A stretch of DNA of 64,000 nucleotides from Thauera sedimentorum (GTDB taxonomy: Bacteria; Pseudomonadota; Gammaproteobacteria; Burkholderiales; Rhodocyclaceae). A model generated the notes under the pieces. It made no database searches. It saw only the letters and a program-made list of their open reading frames with translations, and was not told the origin of the DNA. The DNA lies in assembly GCF_014489115.1 (NCBI RefSeq), contig NZ_JACTAH010000002.1, positions 1,532,586 through 1,596,585 on the forward strand, read 5' to 3'. The position numbers were made by a program, and so were the translations under genes. Of this stretch, positions 28,834 through 37,677 are shown one piece after another; position 1 is the stretch's first letter, and the number at the start of each line of letters is the position of its first letter.

Positions 28834-30600
28834 TCACTCGGTGGCTTCGGCGGCGGCGGGGAGCGGCTCGATGTCGTCGGGATCGATCTCGCCGCCGATG
28901 CGCACCACTTCTTCCAGCGTGGTCAGGCCGCGGGCGGCGAGCTCCAGCGCGTTCTGCGCCAGGGTGCGGAAGCCGGGCTTGGCGAGTGCTTCGCGGTGGA
29001 AGGCGCTGGCGTCGGAGCGGCGCAGCGCGTCGGCCAGGTTGTCGTCGATTTCCAGCAGTTCGAACACGCCCATGCGACCCTTGTAGCCGGTGTTGTTGCA
29101 CTGCATGCAGCCGGCGCCGCGGCGGAAGCCGTTGCTGCCTTCCGGCAGGTCGAGCTCGGGCATGCTGCGCAGCCAGGCGCGTTCGTGGGCATCCGGCGCG
29201 TGCGGTTCGGCGCAGTTGGGGCAGATGCGGCGCACCAGGCGCTGGGCGAGCACGGCGTCGAGCGAAGTGGCCACCAGGTAGCCGGGGGCGCCCATGTCGA
29301 TCAGGCGGTTGGCGGTGCTGACCGCGTCGTTGGTGTGCAGGGTGGACAGCACCAGGTGGCCGGTCATGGCGGCGCGCAGGCCGATCTCGGCGGTTTCCTG
29401 GTCGCGCATCTCGCCGATCAGGATCACGTCCGGGTCCTGGCGCAGCGCGGTGCGCAGTACGCCGGCAAAGGTCAGGTTGATCTTGAAGTTGACCTGCACC
29501 TGGTTGATGCGCGGCAGGCGGTACTCCACCGGGTCTTCGATGGTGATGATCTTCTTGCCCGGTTCGTTGAGTTCGGACAGCGCCGAGTACAGCGTGGAGG
29601 TCTTGCCGCTGCCGGTGGGACCGGTGACCAGCACCATGCCGTGCGGCTTGTGGATGGCGCGGCGAAAGCGCCGCACCATGTCCGCCGGCATGCCGATGCG
29701 CTCCAGGCCGAGGATGCCCTGCGACTGGTCGAGCAGGCGCATCACCACCGATTCGCCGTGGATGGTGGGCATGGTGGACAGGCGCACGTCGATGCTGCGC
29801 TCGCGCACGCGGATGTTGAAGCGGCCGTCCTGCGGCAGGCGGCGCTCGGAGATGTTGAGGCCGGCCATCAGCTTGAGGCGCGAGACCAGGGCGCCGGCGA
29901 TGCGGCGCTCCTTCATGACCTGCTCCTGCAGCACGCCGTCGATGCGCTGGCGGATGCGCAGCACGGTCTCGTCCGGTTCGATGTGGATGTCCGAGGCGCC
30001 GACCTGCACCGCGTCCTCGAACAGGGTCTGCAGCAGGCGCACCACCGGCGCGTCGGCGACGTCGGCGCCCTGCGCGAGGCGGGCGAGGTCGATGTCGGTG
30101 TCGGCCAGCTCTTCGCCGAGCTGCTCGGCGATCGAGCTGATCTCGTCGGTGCGGCGGAACACGGTGTCGAAGGCGGCCAGCAGGTCGGACTCGCGTACCA
30201 CCGCGACCTGGATCGGGCGCTGCAGGATACGGGCGATCTCGTCCTGCGCGAAGATGTCGGTGGGGTCGGCCTGGCCGACCAGGAAGCCGCCGCCCTTGTC
30301 GTCGAGCACGATGGCGCGGAAGCGCCGCGACAGGGTCTCCGGCAGGCGACGCACCAGCTCCGGGCGGAACTGGAACTGGCGCAGATCCACGTAGGGCATC
30401 TGCAGCTGGCGGGAGAGGAAGTCGAGCAGGGCCTGGTCGTCGATGTAGCCGAGGTCGACCAGGCTGCGGCCGAGGCGCTGGCCGGTTTTCTTCTGTTCGG
30501 CCAGGGCGGTTTCCAGCTGCTGCTGGCTGATCATGCCGTTCTCGACCAGCAGGTCGCCCAGGCGGATGCGTTTGCGGCCGGCGGCGGGGGCGTCGTTCAT
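28834..30600 (-). CDS. mshE: MSHA extension ATPase MshE
   Basis: A 588-residue PilB/GspE-type hexameric ATPase that powers pilus extension. The N-terminal MshEN domain has two tandem 24-residue c-di-GMP-binding motifs of the RLGxxL..G......L...L..Q type: RLGDLLVENG at 13-36 and RLGRSLVDLG at 42-65. Walker A is GPTGSGKTS (327-335), Walker B is around DVILIGEMRD (391-400), and the His box is STLHTNDA. A tetracysteine zinc site is C460/C463/C498/C501. ATG 30600 follows the mshN stop by one base. Activity is therefore predicted to rise with cellular c-di-GMP. Confidence 0.96.
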   Translation of the reverse strand: MNDAPAAGRKRIRLGDLLVENGMISQQQLETALAEQKKTGQRLGRSLVDLGYIDDQALLDFLSRQLQMPYVDLRQFQFRPELVRRLPETLSRRFRAIVLDDKGGGFLVGQADPTDIFAQDEIARILQRPIQVAVVRESDLLAAFDTVFRRTDEISSIAEQLGEELADTDIDLARLAQGADVADAPVVRLLQTLFEDAVQVGASDIHIEPDETVLRIRQRIDGVLQEQVMKERRIAGALVSRLKLMAGLNISERRLPQDGRFNIRVRERSIDVRLSTMPTIHGESVVMRLLDQSQGILGLERIGMPADMVRRFRRAIHKPHGMVLVTGPTGSGKTSTLYSALSELNEPGKKIITIEDPVEYRLPRINQVQVNFKINLTFAGVLRTALRQDPDVILIGEMRDQETAEIGLRAAMTGHLVLSTLHTNDAVSTANRLIDMGAPGYLVATSLDAVLAQRLVRRICPNCAEPHAPDAHERAWLRSMPELDLPEGSNGFRRGAGCMQCNNTGYKGRMGVFELLEIDDNLADALRRSDASAFHREALAKPGFRTLAQNALELAARGLTTLEEVVRIGGEIDPDDIEPLPAAAEATE

Positions 30601-30601
30601 C

Positions 30602-31984
30602 TCATTCTCCGTGGCCGCCGAGGGCGGCGAGCCGCTTGCGGGCATGCTGCGCGAGCGGCGCATCGAGCGGGCCTGCGGCCAGCGCGGCTTCCCAGGCGGC
30701 GCGGGCTTCGGCGGGTTGTGCGAGGGCTTCCAGCGATACCGCCAGACCGGCCCAGGTGGTACCGCGCTGCTGGCCGCCGGCCAGCGCGCGCCGGTAGTTG
30801 GCGACGGCGTCGGCATGGCGGCCGGCGCGCTGCTGCAGGGTGGCCAGCACGGCCAGCTGCTCGGCGGACAGGCGCTCGGCGGGCAGGGCTTCGATCAGCT
30901 GCAGGGCGCCGGCGGTGTCTCCGCCCTGGGCGTGCAGGCGGGCCAGCAGGACGGCCGGGGCCGGCTCGCCCGCGGCGCCGGCAACGAGCTTGCGCAGCAG
31001 GGCTTCGAGTTCGGCACGCCGCTCCTGCCGCAGCAGCAGTGCCGCAAGCACATTGACCGACTGGGCGTGGCCGGGGTCGAGCTCGAGCGCGCGTCGCAGG
31101 CCGCGCTCGGCCAGATCCGTCTGCCCGCGGTCCAGCGCCCGCAGGGCCTGGCTGAGATGATCGCCGGCGCTTTCCGCCGCCGGCGCGCTGATCTGCGGCC
31201 GGGCGGCGGGGGCGGGCGCGGCCTGTGGTTCGGCGGGGGGCTCGGCCGGTGCGATGGCTGTCGCGACGGTCGCTGCGGCCGGCGTGGCTTCGGCCGCAGG
31301 GGAGCTACCGGCGGGCGCGCCGGCGGTGGTGAACTCCGCGCTGATCCAGCCCGTGGTGCCGTCGACGGTGCGCACCTGCAGGTAGCCGCGCGACTCGCCG
31401 AGCAGCTGCAGCGTGCTGCGTGCGCTCAGCACATGCAGCACGGGATGTTCGGTGCCGGGGCCGCTGCGCAGGTTGACGCGCTTGCCGGGCAGCACCTCCA
31501 CGCTCTGCGGGGCAGGCGCCGGGGCCTCGGCTGCGGGTGGCGGGGCTTCCTGCGGCGCGGCCGGTTCGGCTGCGGGCTGGGCGCTGGCGGGCGGCAAGGT
31601 GCTTGCGGCTGCAGCGAGGTTCTCAACCCGCGCTGGCGGTGCCGGCGGTTCGACAGCCGGTGTGTCCTGGGCAGCCTGGCCGGTGGCCGCCCTCTCCGCC
31701 GCGGCTGCAGGGGGTGCCGGCGTTGCGGGGGCGCGGGCGGCGGGCTGGGCCATCTGCGCCGGTTCCGGCACCGGCCGCGCCGGCTGTCCCGCCTGGCCGT
31801 ACAGCAGGAAAGCGGCGAGCGTGGCCAGCACCGCCGTCACCGAGAGCAGCAGCACCCAGCTGGGCGGCCAGCGGCGGGCGCGTAGCGGCGGCACGGTGAC
31901 GGTGTCGTCGAGTGCCGTCGGCTTGAGCTCGTGGCCGATGCTGCGGCGGTCGATGTCGCGCAGCATGTCGTTGATCAGGCTCAT
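30602..31984 (-). CDS. mshN: MshN-like TPR protein with SH3 domain
   Basis: A 460-residue bitopic protein: a cytoplasmic N-terminus MSLINDMLRDIDRR, one membrane helix (about 43-63), a long Ala/Pro-rich periplasmic linker (about 65-160), a bacterial SH3-type domain (about 162-220, with the VNLRSGPGTEHPVL core), a second Ala/Pro linker, and TPR-like repeats (about 270-455, including LERALELDPGHAQSV-type helices). SH3 domains usually bind peptidoglycan, so this protein could anchor the pilus machine to the wall. It overlaps mshM by 4 bp. Confidence 0.85.
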   Translation of the reverse strand: MSLINDMLRDIDRRSIGHELKPTALDDTVTVPPLRARRWPPSWVLLLSVTAVLATLAAFLLYGQAGQPARPVPEPAQMAQPAARAPATPAPPAAAAERAATGQAAQDTPAVEPPAPPARVENLAAAASTLPPASAQPAAEPAAPQEAPPPAAEAPAPAPQSVEVLPGKRVNLRSGPGTEHPVLHVLSARSTLQLLGESRGYLQVRTVDGTTGWISAEFTTAGAPAGSSPAAEATPAAATVATAIAPAEPPAEPQAAPAPAARPQISAPAAESAGDHLSQALRALDRGQTDLAERGLRRALELDPGHAQSVNVLAALLLRQERRAELEALLRKLVAGAAGEPAPAVLLARLHAQGGDTAGALQLIEALPAERLSAEQLAVLATLQQRAGRHADAVANYRRALAGGQQRGTTWAGLAVSLEALAQPAEARAAWEAALAAGPLDAPLAQHARKRLAALGGHGE

Positions 31985-32868
31985 GCCAGCCCCACTGCGA
32001 GGATGACGGCCGCGAGCGCGCCGCCGAGGTGGAAGAAGCCGAAGCGGGGCAGGGGCGTGGCGTCCTCGGTGTCGGCCACCGCGCGGCGCACATGGCGGGT
32101 ATCGACCGTGGCGGCGCCTTCACCGTAGGCGGCGAGCAGGGCCTTGTGCGCGAGGACGTTCACCAGCCGGGCGATGCCGCGGCTGCCGCGATGCAGCGCA
32201 CGCAGTGCGGCGGGGCGGAACAGGGTGGCGGCGCGGGGGCTGCCGGCCACGTGCAGGCGGTGGGCGACGTAGTTACGCACGCCATCCAGGTCGAGGGGCT
32301 GCAGGCGGTAGGAGAAGCCGATGCGGCTGCGCAGCTGGCGCAGGCCGTCGCCGGCCAGGCGCTGGTCGAGCTCCGGCTGGCCGAACAGGATCACGGTCAT
32401 CAGCTTGTGTTTCTCGGTTTCCAGGTTGCTCAGCAGGCGCAGGGCCTCGAGCGTGTGGTCGGGCATGGCCTGGGCTTCGTCCAGGCACACCACCACCCGG
32501 CCGCCGCGCGCGGCGATGCCGATCAGGCGGTCGTGAATGATCTTGAGCTGGCCGTACTGGCCGAGTTCGCGCGGCGCCGAGATGCCGAGCTCGGCGGCGA
32601 GCGCCTCGCGCAGCGCGTCGGGCTCGAGCTGGGCGTTGGGCAGCCAGGCGGTGACCAGGCGGTCGCCACCCGCGGCCAGCAGCTTGCGGCACAACAGGGT
32701 CTTGCCGGTGCCCACTTCGCCGGTGATCTTGATGAAGCCCTCGCCCGCGCCGAGCGCCACGCGCAACACGTTGAGCGCTTCCTGGTGTGCCCGCCAGGCG
32801 TAGAAGTAGCCGGTGTCGGGAGTGAGCCGGAAGGGCGCTTCGCGCAGGCCGAAGTGTTGCTCGTACAT
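31981..32868 (-). CDS. mshM: MshM/ExeA-like AAA ATPase
   Basis: A 295-residue ATPase of the ExeA/GspA family: N-terminal MYEQHFGLREAPFRLTPD, Walker A GEVGTGKT (50-57), Walker B VVVCLDEAQAMPD, and sensor region ILFGQPELDQRL. A hydrophobic C-terminal stretch (about 272-295, LGGALAAVILAVGLA) anchors it in the inner membrane. In ExeAB, the partner binds peptidoglycan and helps secretin assembly; here MshN (overlapping by 4 bp) with its SH3 domain may fill that partner role. Confidence 0.93.
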   Translation of the reverse strand: MYEQHFGLREAPFRLTPDTGYFYAWRAHQEALNVLRVALGAGEGFIKITGEVGTGKTLLCRKLLAAGGDRLVTAWLPNAQLEPDALREALAAELGISAPRELGQYGQLKIIHDRLIGIAARGGRVVVCLDEAQAMPDHTLEALRLLSNLETEKHKLMTVILFGQPELDQRLAGDGLRQLRSRIGFSYRLQPLDLDGVRNYVAHRLHVAGSPRAATLFRPAALRALHRGSRGIARLVNVLAHKALLAAYGEGAATVDTRHVRRAVADTEDATPLPRFGFFHLGGALAAVILAVGLA

Positions 32869-32873
32869 GGGGC

Positions 32874-34592
32874 TCAGCGCGGCGGGATGCCACCCGGCGA
32901 AAGCAGGCCGTCGATGCGCCCGGTGGCGCCGGCGAGATCGTCCTGCCAGGAGCGGTTGTCGTCCACCACGATGGGCTTGAGCAGGATCACCAGTTCGGTC
33001 TTGCGCCGGGTCTTCTGGGTATGGCGGAACAGGTGGCCGACCACCGGCAGGTCGCCCAGCACCGGCAGACCGGCCTGGCCGTCGCGCTGGGAGTCCTGCA
33101 TCAGCCCGCCGATGACGATGATCTGGCCGTTTTTCGCGCGCACGATGCTGTCGGATTCGCGCATGGTGCTGAAAGCCAAAGGCAGGGTCTGTTGCTGGCC
33201 GAACACAGTGAGCGTCTTGGTCTGGTCGACCACTTCGCTGACCGCCGGGCGCACATGCAGGATGATGTCACCACTGGCGTCGATCTGCGGGGTGACGTCG
33301 AGCGCGATGCCGGAGAAGAAGGGGGTGAGCTCGATCTCCGGCGAGGTGGTGGTGGTGGTGCCGGTGGTGGTGTTGTTGCTGGAGATGCGGGTAACGAAGA
33401 ACTCGTCCGAACCCACCTTGATCACCGCCTTCTGGTTGTTCATGGTGGCGATGCGCGGACTGGACAGCACCTGAACATCTCCCTGAGTCTTGAGCAACTC
33501 TATGAAGGCGCCGAAATCACGCAGTTGCAGGGCGACGGAGAAGATTCCGCCAAAGGCATTGGCGTCGAGCCCGTTACCCTGCGTGAATGGCGAGAACGCT
33601 CCAGTTTCGTCGAGCATGCCGAGCAAGGTGTTGTTGCTCGGCTGGCTCGTTCCGCTGTAGCCAGGCCCTTGCCCCACCAGGATGCTGCCGTCCTTGCCGG
33701 CTTTCAGACCGGCCCAGTTGATGCCGGTCTGAAAGCCGTCGGAGAGCTCGACTTCGAGGATCTTCGCTTCCAGCAGCACCTGGCGGGTGACACTGTCCTG
33801 CAGCGATTGCAGGAAGAACTCCACTTCGCGCAGTTCGGCCGGCATGCCGCGTACCAGCACCAGGCCGGTGTGCGGATTGACCACCACCGCACGCCCGGCG
33901 GAGCCTTCGCCACCGCCTTCGACGCCGACGATCAGGCGCAGCGACTGTTCGAGCTCGGTCCAGAAGCGGCTGCTCGAGGTGGTCTCGATCTGGCTGCTGG
34001 CCGGATTGGACGACTCGCGCCCCGCGCTGCCGTTGCTGCCGCTGCCGGTGTCGTCGTCGCCGCCGCGCAACTGGCCGGAGCTGACCCGGGTCTCGGTGCG
34101 GCCGTCGCGCTTCAGGTTGATGTAGTTCACGTTGAACATGCGCGACTGCAGGGCGGCCGGGAACACCTGCCAGCCGGCGCTGCTGCGGCGCACGTCGTAG
34201 CCATAGACGTCGCGCACCGCGGTGAGCACCTCGGGCACGCTGACATTGCGCAGGCTGAGTGTGAGCGTGCCGTCGACCGCCGGATGGACGACGATGTTCT
34301 CGGCGCTGTCGTGCAGCAGCGACATGAAGAAGGTGCGGGCATCCACGTCCCGCACGTCGATGTCGAAGCGGCGCTCCGGCGCCTTGGGGATGTCGATCGC
34401 CACTGGCGGCAGCAGGGCGGCGGCCACCTCGGGCGGCAACGCGGCGTCCTGGGCGGCCGGGGCCTGGGCGGCGATCTCGCTGCGCAGTTGCGCGTAGGGC
34501 GAATCGGGGCCCTGTCCCGGGCGGGGGCTGGCGCAAGCGGCCAGGGCAAGGGCGAGGGCGGCGAGCGCCGGACGTGCGATGCAGGACTTCAT
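32874..34592 (-). CDS. mshL: MSHA outer-membrane secretin MshL
   Basis: A 572-residue secretin lipoprotein: lipobox LAAC with Cys20, an N-terminal secretin_N/STN region (about 65-140), N3-type repeats with a Gly/Ser-rich loop (DDDTGSGSNGS), and the C-terminal secretin channel (about 250-550), whose signature block is VPVLGDLPVVGHLFRHTQKTRRKTELVILLKP. It forms the pore through which the pilus exits. A threonine tract (TTTGTTTTT, encoded by ACC-rich codons near 33345-33375) sits in the channel domain loop. Confidence 0.95.
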   Translation of the reverse strand: MKSCIARPALAALALALAACASPRPGQGPDSPYAQLRSEIAAQAPAAQDAALPPEVAAALLPPVAIDIPKAPERRFDIDVRDVDARTFFMSLLHDSAENIVVHPAVDGTLTLSLRNVSVPEVLTAVRDVYGYDVRRSSAGWQVFPAALQSRMFNVNYINLKRDGRTETRVSSGQLRGGDDDTGSGSNGSAGRESSNPASSQIETTSSSRFWTELEQSLRLIVGVEGGGEGSAGRAVVVNPHTGLVLVRGMPAELREVEFFLQSLQDSVTRQVLLEAKILEVELSDGFQTGINWAGLKAGKDGSILVGQGPGYSGTSQPSNNTLLGMLDETGAFSPFTQGNGLDANAFGGIFSVALQLRDFGAFIELLKTQGDVQVLSSPRIATMNNQKAVIKVGSDEFFVTRISSNNTTTGTTTTTSPEIELTPFFSGIALDVTPQIDASGDIILHVRPAVSEVVDQTKTLTVFGQQQTLPLAFSTMRESDSIVRAKNGQIIVIGGLMQDSQRDGQAGLPVLGDLPVVGHLFRHTQKTRRKTELVILLKPIVVDDNRSWQDDLAGATGRIDGLLSPGGIPPR

Positions 34593-34966
34593 GGCTGTGT
34601 TCCGTTGCGGCCCGCTGGCCGTTTGCTCATTCCCGGGGCGTCGAAGCGCAGGACCCGTTCGGTGTTGTCGTCGCCGCGCAGCGTGACCGAGGCGGCCTCG
34701 ATGCGCACCACCACCGCATCGCCGACGCGCTCTCCACGGCGCACCGTGGTGCCGTCGATCACCGCGAAGCCGTCGTCCGGCCCCACGCGCGTGGCCTGCA
34801 GCCTGGCGGCCGCAAGCGGTGCGGCACCGTCAGCCGCGGACGGCGCCGCGATCTGGCCGGGAGGGGCCAGTGGGTCGGGAATCCCGGCTGCGCCGCTGGC
34901 TGCGGTGGCCGCGCCCGAGCAGGCGAACAGCAGGGCGAGGCGGGCAAGCATGTGCAGGTCAGACAC
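34589..34966 (-). CDS. mshK: MshK-like periplasmic protein
   Basis: A 125-residue protein with an N-terminal signal-like hydrophobic stretch, followed by a PilP-like small domain (about 55-115, GFAVIDGTTVRRGERVGDAVV and SVTLRGDDNTERVL) typical of secretin-interacting proteins. The GTG at 34966 has AAGGAG at a good distance; the ATG at 34951 would shorten it by five residues. It overlaps mshJ by 8 bp and mshL by 4 bp. Confidence 0.85.
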   Translation of the reverse strand: MSDLHMLARLALLFACSGAATAASGAAGIPDPLAPPGQIAAPSAADGAAPLAAARLQATRVGPDDGFAVIDGTTVRRGERVGDAVVVRIEAASVTLRGDDNTERVLRFDAPGMSKRPAGRNGTQP

Positions 34967-35651
34967 CGATCCACTCCTTGTCCAGGCTCAGGGTGTGCAG
35001 GCGCAGGGTGAACGCCGCTTCGGGGTAATCCGTGCCGTCGATCGACAGCAGGTCCCAGTTGAGCAGCCAGGGCTGCTGCTCGACCGTGTGCAGGTAGGCG
35101 TTCAGCGCCGCGTAGCTGCCGCGCAGTTGCAGTTCCACGCCGCGTTTCCACACGCGCGCCGCGGGCTGGGGCGGGGCGTCGGTGTCGGCGTCGGCCTGCG
35201 CCGCGGTCTCGTCCGCGGGGCCGCCGTCCAGGGCGGCAGGCGGCAGGCTGCGCAGCGCCTGGAGGTGCAGCCCGCCGGTCTGCGTGACCAGGGCGCGCAG
35301 CACCTCGTGCATGCGGTCGGCCGGGATGAAACGGGAGACGGCCTCCGCCAGCCGGCCGTCGGCCTGGGCGATCGCTCCCTGCAGGGCGGCGATGCGCGCC
35401 TTGGCTTCCGCATCCGGGTCGGCGGCAAGTTCGGCCTGCAGGCCCGCCGCGCTGGCCTCCAGGCCGGCCACGCGGCTGCGGGCTTCGGTCAGGCGCGCCT
35501 GGTCGGTCTTGTAGGCCTGCCGGGCGGGTTCGATGAACAGCGCGTCGGCCAGCAGCACGATGACCGCGAGCGCGGCGGCGAGCAGCAGGGCCCGCTCGCG
35601 CAGCGAGCGCCGGTCGATGGCCGCGAGCAGCCGGGTCCAGGCCTTCTTCAT
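34959..35651 (-). CDS. mshJ: MshJ-like inner-membrane protein (PilO family)
   Basis: A 230-residue bitopic protein: a short cytoplasmic N-terminus (MKKAWTRLLAAIDRRSLRER), one helix (about 25-45), a coiled coil (about 50-105) and a PilO/GspM-like ferredoxin-fold periplasmic domain (about 110-230, GSYAALNAYLHTVEQQPWLL). It forms the alignment complex with the PilN-like and MshI proteins. The start at 35651 overlaps the upstream gene by 4 bp. Confidence 0.92.
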   Translation of the reverse strand: MKKAWTRLLAAIDRRSLRERALLLAAALAVIVLLADALFIEPARQAYKTDQARLTEARSRVAGLEASAAGLQAELAADPDAEAKARIAALQGAIAQADGRLAEAVSRFIPADRMHEVLRALVTQTGGLHLQALRSLPPAALDGGPADETAAQADADTDAPPQPAARVWKRGVELQLRGSYAALNAYLHTVEQQPWLLNWDLLSIDGTDYPEAAFTLRLHTLSLDKEWIGV

Positions 35652-36301
35652 TGGCGGGCGTCCTCCAGGCCGACGCAGGCGGCCGATGCCGCGGGGGCAC
35701 CCAGGCAGCCGGCGGCGACGCGGAAGTCGATCCGGCGGGTGTCGTCGGGCGCACGGGCGAGGCTGAGCTCGCCGAAGGCCAGCCCTGCAAAGGCCGTCTC
35801 CTGGCCGAGCGACTCGATGTAGGTCGGCAGCAGGCCGGGCTCCAGGGCGCTGCCGACAAGCGCCAGGTCGCGCCCGCTGTTGGCGACCAGGATGCGGGTC
35901 AGCCACAGGCCTTCCGGGCGCTGGCGTCCCAGGCCTTCGACGAAGGCGGTCAGCGGAGTGGCCTGGCCACCGGCTGCGGCGCTGTCGGCGAGCCGGCGCA
36001 GGTGCATGAGCTGCACCTCGAGGCGACGGGCCTCGAGCGCCAGGCCGGGGTCCGGCTTGCGTGCGTCCAGACGGGCGGCGAGTTCGGCGACGCTGGTTTC
36101 GAGACTGCGGGTGTGCTGCGCCAGCTGCGCCAGCTCGGCACGCGGGGCGTTCAGGCGCAGGGTCATCCAGCCGGCGAGCGCCGCCATGCAGACCGCCGCC
36201 GCGACGATTGCCAGGACCACCTGGATGGCCGGCAACACCGGCTTGCGGTCGACCAGCGACTCGTCGAGGAGGTTGACCTCCTGGCGGACGGTGGTGTTCA
36301 T
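35648..36301 (-). CDS. PilN-like MSHA biogenesis protein (MshI2)
   Basis: A 217-residue bitopic protein beginning MNTTVRQEVNLLDESL, the PilN N-terminal box (Q.VNLL) that docks onto the PilM-like partner. One membrane helix (about 24-46) leads into a coiled coil (50-100) and a PilN/GspL-like domain (about 115-210). It corresponds to the second MshI-type gene in MSHA loci where PilM and PilN functions are separate. It overlaps mshI and mshJ by 4 bp each. Confidence 0.9.
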   Translation of the reverse strand: MNTTVRQEVNLLDESLVDRKPVLPAIQVVLAIVAAAVCMAALAGWMTLRLNAPRAELAQLAQHTRSLETSVAELAARLDARKPDPGLALEARRLEVQLMHLRRLADSAAAGGQATPLTAFVEGLGRQRPEGLWLTRILVANSGRDLALVGSALEPGLLPTYIESLGQETAFAGLAFGELSLARAPDDTRRIDFRVAAGCLGAPAASAACVGLEDARQ

Positions 36302-37236
36302 GCGACCCCCAGGGCGCCGCCGAGGGCGAGCGGCATCGCTTCGGCCACCGTGTCGTTCTCGTCCAGGCCGCTGACCAGGTCGGCCGCGCCGACCAGGCGG
36401 GTGGCCAGGCCGAGCGCGCTGGTGATGTAGTCGACCAGGCGCTGCAGTTCGGCGCCGCGGCCGAGGACCAGCAGCTTCTTCACCGGCCCGTGGCCGAAGT
36501 GGCTGTCGTAGTAGTCCATGGTGCGCTGCGCTTCCAGGGCGATGCGGTCGTCCACGTCGGCGAGTCCGCCGAAGGTGCCGCCGCCCGCGGTGTAGCTCAG
36601 GGCGTCGAGGCCCTGGTCGAGCGCGCGGGCGAAATAGAACTTGTCGTCGCGGCAGATCTGCAGCGTGCCGCGTTGCGGACGCAGGTGCAGGACGGCGGTG
36701 GTCTCCAGGCTGCCGAGCGCCCGGCTGAGCAGGTTGCGCAGCGCGAATTCGGCAATGTCGATGCGCTGCAGGTCCAGCCCGGTGGCGTTGATCGTGGCGA
36801 CCATGGGCTTGAGGCGGCTGGCCCGTGCGGCCACCACCTGCACCGGCTCGATGCGCTTCTGGCGCGCGGGCGGGGCTTCGAACACGTCGATCACCGCGTC
36901 GGCCGGGGAGTAGTCGATCAGGTCCTTGAGCCGCCAGCGCAGCGCCTGGCGCAGCTCCTCGGCGGGCACCTCGGGTCTGTCCAGCTGGTGGATGACGTAG
37001 TCGCCGTGGTCCAGCGTGAGCGCGGCCGGCACGCCCTGCAGGCGGTGCTCCGCCACCCAGGCCGCCAGCGTCCCGCTGCCGCCGTCCTTCGGTCCGTCGA
37101 AGCGGGCGAGCAGTCGCGGCGGTTCGCCGTCGCCGCGGCGGATGTGCACGGCGGTAACACTTTCGTCCGAGACGACGAGGCCGACCTGGCCGTCGGTCGA
37201 CGCTTTGCCCCGCTTACCGAAACGCATGCCGAACAA
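36298..37236 (-). CDS. mshI: MshI-like PilM-type actin-fold protein
   Basis: A 312-residue cytoplasmic PilM-like protein, first gene of the cluster. It has the actin-fold phosphate loops (VGLVVSDESVTAVHI near 17-32 and TAVLHLRPQRGTLQICRDD near 195-215) and the REIEPVQVVAARA-type core. It recruits the PilN-like partner at the inner face of the membrane. The start is ambiguous: a TTG at 37236 has a GGGGGAG ribosome binding site at ideal distance, while an ATG at 37227 (three codons later) does not. No mshH gene precedes it. Confidence 0.9.
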   Translation of the reverse strand: MFGMRFGKRGKASTDGQVGLVVSDESVTAVHIRRGDGEPPRLLARFDGPKDGGSGTLAAWVAEHRLQGVPAALTLDHGDYVIHQLDRPEVPAEELRQALRWRLKDLIDYSPADAVIDVFEAPPARQKRIEPVQVVAARASRLKPMVATINATGLDLQRIDIAEFALRNLLSRALGSLETTAVLHLRPQRGTLQICRDDKFYFARALDQGLDALSYTAGGGTFGGLADVDDRIALEAQRTMDYYDSHFGHGPVKKLLVLGRGAELQRLVDYITSALGLATRLVGAADLVSGLDENDTVAEAMPLALGGALGVA

Positions 37237-37677
37237 TCCGCGGACTCCCCCTGAATACTATGACGGACGACGTGATGCGCAAGGGTTTCCCCTGCGACCG
37301 GGAGGGATTATGCCACCCAATCCGGGGAGGGGAGTCGTTGCCGCCGGGCGGGGGCGCCGGATGCGCGAAAAGCGCAGGGCAAAGTTGATCGAAGGAGGAA
37401 AAATGTCACACTTTCGACGATATCTTCCCCTCCTGGGCGCCCCTGCCAAAGTCGGCGGCGCTGAGCTAAACTGCGACTTCGTCAGTCATGCACGTTCCGG
37501 CCCACTCCCCGAAGCCGGCGTCATGCGGGCCGGAGTGGCCCGGTCTGCAGCGGGCGCCCGTTTCGAGGCGCACACATAATCCGAATACGCTGCGGATGTT
37601 CGCAATAGGCGAGGCCGCGCCATGCGGCCACCATTGCGCCTGACGCAGACAACCACAGCATTCCGAGAGGGAGAACA
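37237..37677. other. 440-bp divergent region between mshI and maeB
   Basis: This stretch should contain the promoter of the MSHA secretory operon (leftward) and of maeB (rightward). I see no convincing sigma-70 pair, sigma-54 box, RNA gene or repeat. A short frame with a strong ribosome binding site is listed separately at 37403-37579. Confidence 0.4.
37403..37579 (+). CDS. possible 58-residue small protein
   Basis: An ATG at 37403 is preceded by GAAGGAGGAAAA, a near-perfect ribosome binding site at short spacing, and opens a 58-codon frame (MSHFRRYLPLLGAPAKVGGAE...). Codon third positions are less GC-rich than in neighbouring genes, and the peptide has no recognisable features, which argues against a conserved protein. 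It could be an upstream open reading frame or chance. Confidence 0.18.
   Translation: MSHFRRYLPLLGAPAKVGGAELNCDFVSHARSGPLPEAGVMRAGVARSAAGARFEAHT

Noticed and set aside
33345..33375. ACC-rich microsatellite in mshL as a phase-variation tract.
   Set aside because: The unit is three bases, so slippage would only change the number of threonines and would not switch the gene off.
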